64,000 bases of DNA, taken from assembly GCF_029784155.1 (NCBI RefSeq), contig NC_073691.1, positions 125,302,714-125,366,713 on the forward strand, in the 5' to 3' direction. This document shows, in pieces, positions 59,818 to 64,000 of the stretch. This DNA is from Uranotaenia lowii (taxonomy: Eukaryota > Arthropoda > Insecta > Diptera > Culicidae). Positions within the stretch are counted from its first letter, which is position 1. The number at the start of each line of letters is the position of its first letter. A program made the translations under genes and the position numbers. The notes under the pieces were generated by a model that was not told the origin of the DNA, did no database searches, and saw only the letters and a program-made list of their open reading frames with translations.

Positions 59818-61270
59818 GGCCCTTATTCTGCGCCGCGCGTGACGTGATGATTGTCACCTCACCTCGGAGTCACCGTGAGATTTGTCACCTTATTCCCGGA
59901 GTCGATATGGGTAAAGTGACAGAGGTTCATTCTAGGTGAGTGGCCAAATGAACACACCTGTCAAAATGGTAGGAATTTAGCTGGTGCTGTTTTGAATTTG
60001 CTCTCGCTTCGGATTTTCCGAATTCGTTTTTAGTGTAACGGGTTGGAATTTCGGTTCGAAAATGGCCATCATCGGATTGTACGGTCACAGCAAGCTGCTT
60101 GAGGATAACAAACGGACGATTTGTGCGAGGTAAGTAGAAATTTCGCTCATCAAAGCTGGGTTCGGATCTGCATGGGTGTTATTGCCGAAAAAACAAAATC
60201 AGATGCCGACGGCTCCGAATAGTGCCGGTTTATATATTTTCCCCAACCGAGGTTACCACCGTGGCATGCCGGAAATTGCCGATCCGAACAGTTAGTTGAT
60301 TGTGGCGTACTGATTCTTTACTAATTGATTTTATTGTTATTTTTTAGATTTGGAAAAGTGGTCGCAATCTTAGAACTGAACAAGAACTTACGACATGACA
60401 TCGCCATCTTCGAGGCTGCGCCACAGGAAAGTCGTATTCCGTCGAAATAGCCTTCAGCCGATTTTTTATAAAACCCGATCGAAGCCTGTGATGTATGTAT
60501 CTTAGAAGGCATCACTTCCATCCACATTCCCAAACTACCGACCGACCAAATCAAACTTTCCGATACGAACAAACCATGACTCAAGAACGGAAATAAGCCG
60601 GAAAACATTGAATTTGCGGACCATTTGAGGTGGAACAACAAAAGTAATTTTTGTAACATATGTCGGGAAGGGTTTCGAGGAAAATAATAGTGAAAATAAA
60701 CGGACTAATTGCTAATATTTTATTTTCAAACTGTTCGTGTTTTCACGTTTTCACATTTTGAAAAAAAAAAATCAATTAATGAAAAAAAATCATACATATT
60801 TGCTTCCATCTTTTCAAAACTATTATTCTTTATCATTTAATTAACTATTTAAAGCCTTTCATTCCCATGTACATAAATTTTCTGTTCAGTTCCTTTTCAT
60901 CACAATCTGAAAAAGTACCGACAATCCTCATCGATTGCCGAATTAGTTCAGCGAATCTAGATTTGTTCGTGAAAATTGTTTTTAAAATGGTCATACTTTA
61001 ATGTTGTTGAACTTTAAGAGCCAAATTATTCCCTGTTTCATAAATTTTTCATTGAATTTCTTTCTCGTCGCCACCTGAAAAGGTACCGACAATTGTCACC
61101 TAAAATCGTCACCCGAATGCGACGATTCTCACCCACGGTGACTACGAGAATAGGGAAAGAACTCACAAAGTTCATCCGAAGTGACGTTCCTCACCTAAAC
61201 CGACTGCTGGAATAGAGTGACTTGGGTGACTCTACTATCGTCACGTCACTCGAGGCGCAGAATAAGGGCC
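59818..61270. mobile_element. 1,453-bp TIR element with AAT target duplication
   Basis: Both ends read GGCCCTTATTCTGCGCC inward and continue with similar GTGACGTGA words. AAT at 59815-59817 and 61271-61273 is a 3-bp duplication, as in PIF/Harbinger-type elements, though TWA is more usual there. Subterminal regions are full of GTCACC/GGTGAC words at both ends (59840-59945 and 61085-61240), likely transposase-binding sites. No transposase frame was found. Confidence 0.78.
60062..60450 (+). CDS. Spliced 56-aa ORF inside the AAT element, function unknown
   Basis: Exon 1 (60062-60129) starts with ATG and reads MAIIGLYGHSKLLEDNKRTI before the donor GTAAGT at 60130. The intron has a branch-like TACTAAT at about 60319 and an acceptor TTATTTTTTAG ending at 60347. 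Exon 2 (60348-60450) reads FGKVVAILELNKNLRHDIA and ends with ESRIPSK and TAG. The lengths 68 and 103 add to 57 codons, with the split codon AG|A restored. No family was recognised. It could be a captured host fragment, a remnant of the autonomous element's gene, or chance; the coherent splice signals make chance less likely. Confidence 0.45.
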
Positions 61271-61273
61271 AAT

Positions 61274-62044
61274 ATCTGTGAAAGAAAAAGATCCGATCCA
61301 GCAGCAGTTGGTCATGGCAAATGCCGGGCCGCCGGCTTTTGTGTTATTCACGATAGATTTGGAGGAAGTAAGGAAAATAAAAAATGCAAAAATAAATACC
61401 CAATTGGAAATACCTTATGATTTTAGTTTTGTTTTAAATTAATCACAGCTTTCAATACAAAGATCTGGATTCAATCTCTCGAGCCTTTTGTTTAGTTTAA
61501 ATTCGATATCATAAACGCTTATCCAAAAAAATTCTCAACAAAATATCATCCTATCACAACCGGAACGGTTATAACGGTTATAAACCTGGACCTATATAAA
61601 ATAAAACTGTGAACCTGGACATGCTGAGCTTGCGGGCTCCAGCAACAGATTTCGAGTTAAGAGCTCTTCATACCGAAACTGTTCCAAATCTTGACGAATA
61701 AAAAAGCGAAACAAAAAAAAAAATGATGGTCGAGACGTTTTTCAAGTAACGACATACAAATAAAGCCGAAATACTTCCGACTGTGATTGCAATCACAAAC
61801 CTCACCTGAAGGGAGCGACGCACGCAATTCCTTCTTCCGTCTACTGCTGACAGGCGAGCCCGGCAAAGGTGGATTTATTTGGGCATAATCATGCGACCAA
61901 GGAAAATAGGGGAATCATAAAATTTCCGGTCGGTCTTCTCTATTCTTGGGGCTCCACTTGAAAGTGTATCTACCGTACAAATCATGCGAATTCAATACCA
62001 TGACTACAAAAAAAACAATAGAAAAAAATATAATGAATAGAAAT
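61274..62044. other. Unassigned stretch
   Basis: On the minus strand, 61866-61805 reads MPGSPVSSRRKKELRASLPS next to a donor-like CAG|GTGAGG, but no partner exon was found. Otherwise nothing recognised. Confidence 0.3.
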
Positions 62045-62046
62045 TA

Positions 62047-63290
62047 AAGGGTGATACGGTAAAAATTTGGTCAATATCAACTTGACGTATTTCTTTCAAT
62101 TTTGCATTTAAAAAACATGGACACCCCTCATTTTGAAGGTGTGTGTGTGTAGAATGTTGCTCCTATTTTGATTTTGAAATTCACTCTTCAGTTGTCAAAA
62201 TGCCGTCCAAGGAAAAAGAGCAGCATATCTAAATTTTGCTCGCGCATCGCGAAAATCCGAGCTGGCAAGCTGGCAAAATCGCTAAAAGTTGCCAAATCAA
62301 CCGTTACAAATGTAATTAAAGTGTTTGGGGAACGTTGGTCGACAGCCAGGAAGTCTGGATCGGGGGGGAATCGAAAACCGGAAGCCGCTGAGACGCCAAA
62401 GAGAGTTGCCGGTAGTTTCAAGCGAAACCCTAACCTCTCTCTCCGAGATGCCGCAAATAAGCTGGGTGTATCGTCTACAACCATGCATCGAGCCAAAAAA
62501 CGAGCCGGACTAACGACTTACAAGAAGGTAGTGACTCCAAATCGCGATGATAAACAAAATACGATGGCCAAAGCGCGATCCCGGAGGCTGTACACGACGC
62601 TGCTGACGAAGTTTGACTGCGTGGTAATGGACGACGAAACCTACGTCAAAGCCGACTACTAGCAGCTTCCGGGATAGGAGTTTTATACGGCAAAAGGAAG
62701 GGGAAAGGTAGCAGATATTTTCAAGCACATGAAACTGTCAAAGTCTGAATATCTGATTTGGCAAGCCATCTGTACCTGTGGCTTGAAAAGCAGCATTTTC
62801 ATAGCTTCCGGGACTGTCAACCAAGAAATTTATGTGAAAGAGTGTTTGAATAAACGTCTGCTGCCTTTCCTGAAGAAACACGGTTGTTCCGTACTGTTTT
62901 GGCCGGATTTGGAATCTTGCCATTACGGTAAAAAGGCCATGGAGTGGTACGCCGCCAACAACGTTCAGGTGGTTCCCAAGGACAAGAACCCTCCCAACAC
63001 GCCAGAGCTCCGCCCAATTGAGAAACACTGGGCTATTGTCAAGCGGAACCTAAAAAAACTGCTAAGGACGAGCATCAGTTCAAGGCAATCTGATTTTCTG
63101 CAGCGAAGAAGGTGGACAAGGTGGCTGTACAAAATCTGATGGCAGGGGTTAAGCGTATGGCCCGGCAATTCGGATTTGGAAAAGCTGAAACTCAACTGAA
63201 TATTTTTCCTGAATTTTTGATTTTTTAAATAAACGATTTCACCGATTTACACGCGTTTTCCCTTGACCAAATTTTGACTGAATCACCCTT
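62047..63290 (+). mobile_element. ITmD37E-type transposon, full-length but dead copy
   Basis: TA at 62045-62046 and 63291-63292 flanks inverted ends AAGGGTGATACGGTAAAAAT and (complement) AAGGGTGATTCAGTCAAAAT, continuing TTGGTCAA. The length of 1,244 bp is normal for the family. Confidence 0.9.
62201..63139 (+). pseudogene. ITmD37E transposase with several stops and frameshifts
   Basis: ATG at 62201 starts MPSKEKEQHI, then TAA. A deletion next to GENPSW removes the HTH linker and shifts frame. The main frame then runs KLAKSLKVAKSTVTN, NPNLSLRDAANKLGVSS and KFDCVVMDDETYVKADY (first D). A TAG at 62660-62662 follows. Downstream are FIASGTVNQEIYVKECLNK, FWPDLESCHYGKKAMEWYA (second D) and NTPELRPIEKHW (E). 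There are 37 residues between the second D and the E, the DD37E spacing. The tail is frameshifted. Confidence 0.88.
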
Positions 63291-63579
63291 TATAGAAATC
63301 AAACCCACAATAAATGTGTTTGGGTTTAATTGATGGTAGAAAGAATGGTAATCTCTGAATGAAACACAAAGGAATTAAAAATGTTAAGTTTTTAAAACAG
63401 TCTGATGATAACTTAACTGTATCCTCTAAGAGTCTAAGAAACATAAAATTCAATTTTTTTCTGTTGTGTAGCAAATCCAAACTTCGGATAGAGAGAAAAT
63501 GACAGTACTGAACAAAAAACACTACGGCTTTCACGTCGTGTTCAAAAATAGAAATTAAAACTTGAACAGCTCGAAGAGG

Positions 63580-63640
63580 ATTTTAACCTTCCCATGCCGT
63601 TCGGGTCAATATGACCCGAAGCGCACATTTCAAATCTCTT
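63580..63640. repeat. Probable end of another inverted-repeat element
   Basis: TTCGGGTCAATATGACCCGAA is a perfect 10-bp stem around one base, preceded by CCTTCCCATGCCG. It looks like the terminus of a DNA element whose other end lies beyond the window. Confidence 0.4.
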
Positions 63641-64000
63641 TAACATCATTCCAATATACTGAAGAACTTGTAATTTTGACAGACCAAGTATGTTCTATGA
63701 AAATAATGATCAAATTAACGTCAAAAAATTAAAATTTGAGTTTTGAAAATCGGTTCATTGGGAAATGAAATACAGCTAAGCAAAGCAAAAATTGGATATC
63801 GTTTTTTTAAAGTTAGATTTTTTTCTACCGGAAGATCTGAGATAGCGGTCAAAACTTTCATTGGACCCCAACATATCTATACACTGTCGGATAGATGGAT
63901 TCTTGACGATTTCAAACATCAATGAAACACTTAAATACAAAAAAGCTGCCAAAAGTGATGAGCATTTTAAAAATAAAATTGATTTTTCGGACTTTTTACT

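Noticed and set aside
61657..61866. Minus-strand exon-like piece with a GTGAGG donor
   Set aside because: No partner exon or acceptor found; too short to support a gene.

Overview
The window looks like an insect genome, most likely a mosquito or close nematoceran fly. The reasons are a HIF-alpha/Sima-type PAS exon with GT-AG splice sites, three copies of a Tc1/mariner family with DD37E spacing (known from mosquitoes as ITmD37E), RTE- and CR1/L2-like LINEs, a Penelope-like element (PLE), Helitron- and hAT-like elements, and AT-rich non-coding DNA. Nothing here is bacterial or viral.

Layout. 1-420: 3' end of a dead ITmD37E transposon. 884-1025: the one convincing host coding exon, part of the PAS-B/PAC region of a HIF-alpha (Sima-like) factor on the + strand. 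No later exon of that gene was recognised, so much of the window may be one very long intron (inference). 2649-8426: about 5.8 kb of satellite built from 6- and 7-bp words, mostly a 13-bp unit. 11240-18161: two PLE copies in inverted head-to-head orientation, bounded by a 10-bp target duplication and carrying five identical 60-nt hammerhead-ribozyme-like motifs. One copy is interrupted by a Tc1/mariner derivative and the other has a 4-bp deletion. 18540-26200: Helitron-like sequence with minisatellites, into which a 5.15-kb CR1/L2-like LINE inserted. 26594-31185: an RTE-like LINE holding a hAT-like element that in turn holds a 2.7-kb Helitron. 34532-35493: a 478-bp tandem duplication. 35665-36941: 5'-truncated RTE-type LINE. 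41466-41965: assembly gap of exactly 500 N. 42576-42938: hAT-like MITE. 43115-46014: a DNA-transposon-like unit with an exact-looking 1,345-bp tandem duplication. 46133-47880: a Tc1/mariner-type element split at its sixth codon by an 845-bp inverted-repeat element with exon-like content. 52559-55541: a near full-length RTE-type LINE with an intact 987-aa ORF, inserted in a tRNA-like (SINE-like) sequence. 56220-57032 and 62047-63290: two more ITmD37E copies. 57962-59778: repeat-bounded block with a candidate three-exon pseudogene. 59818-61270: a 1,453-bp terminal-inverted-repeat element with a spliced 56-aa reading frame.

The genes do not form a pathway. The window is a record of nested transposition in which many insertion events can be resolved because target duplications are still visible. 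The most interesting points are the PLE ribozyme motifs with their inverted pair, the small TIR elements that carry spliced or exon-like reading frames with no recognised function, and the 13-bp satellite that happens to be free of stop codons on one strand.
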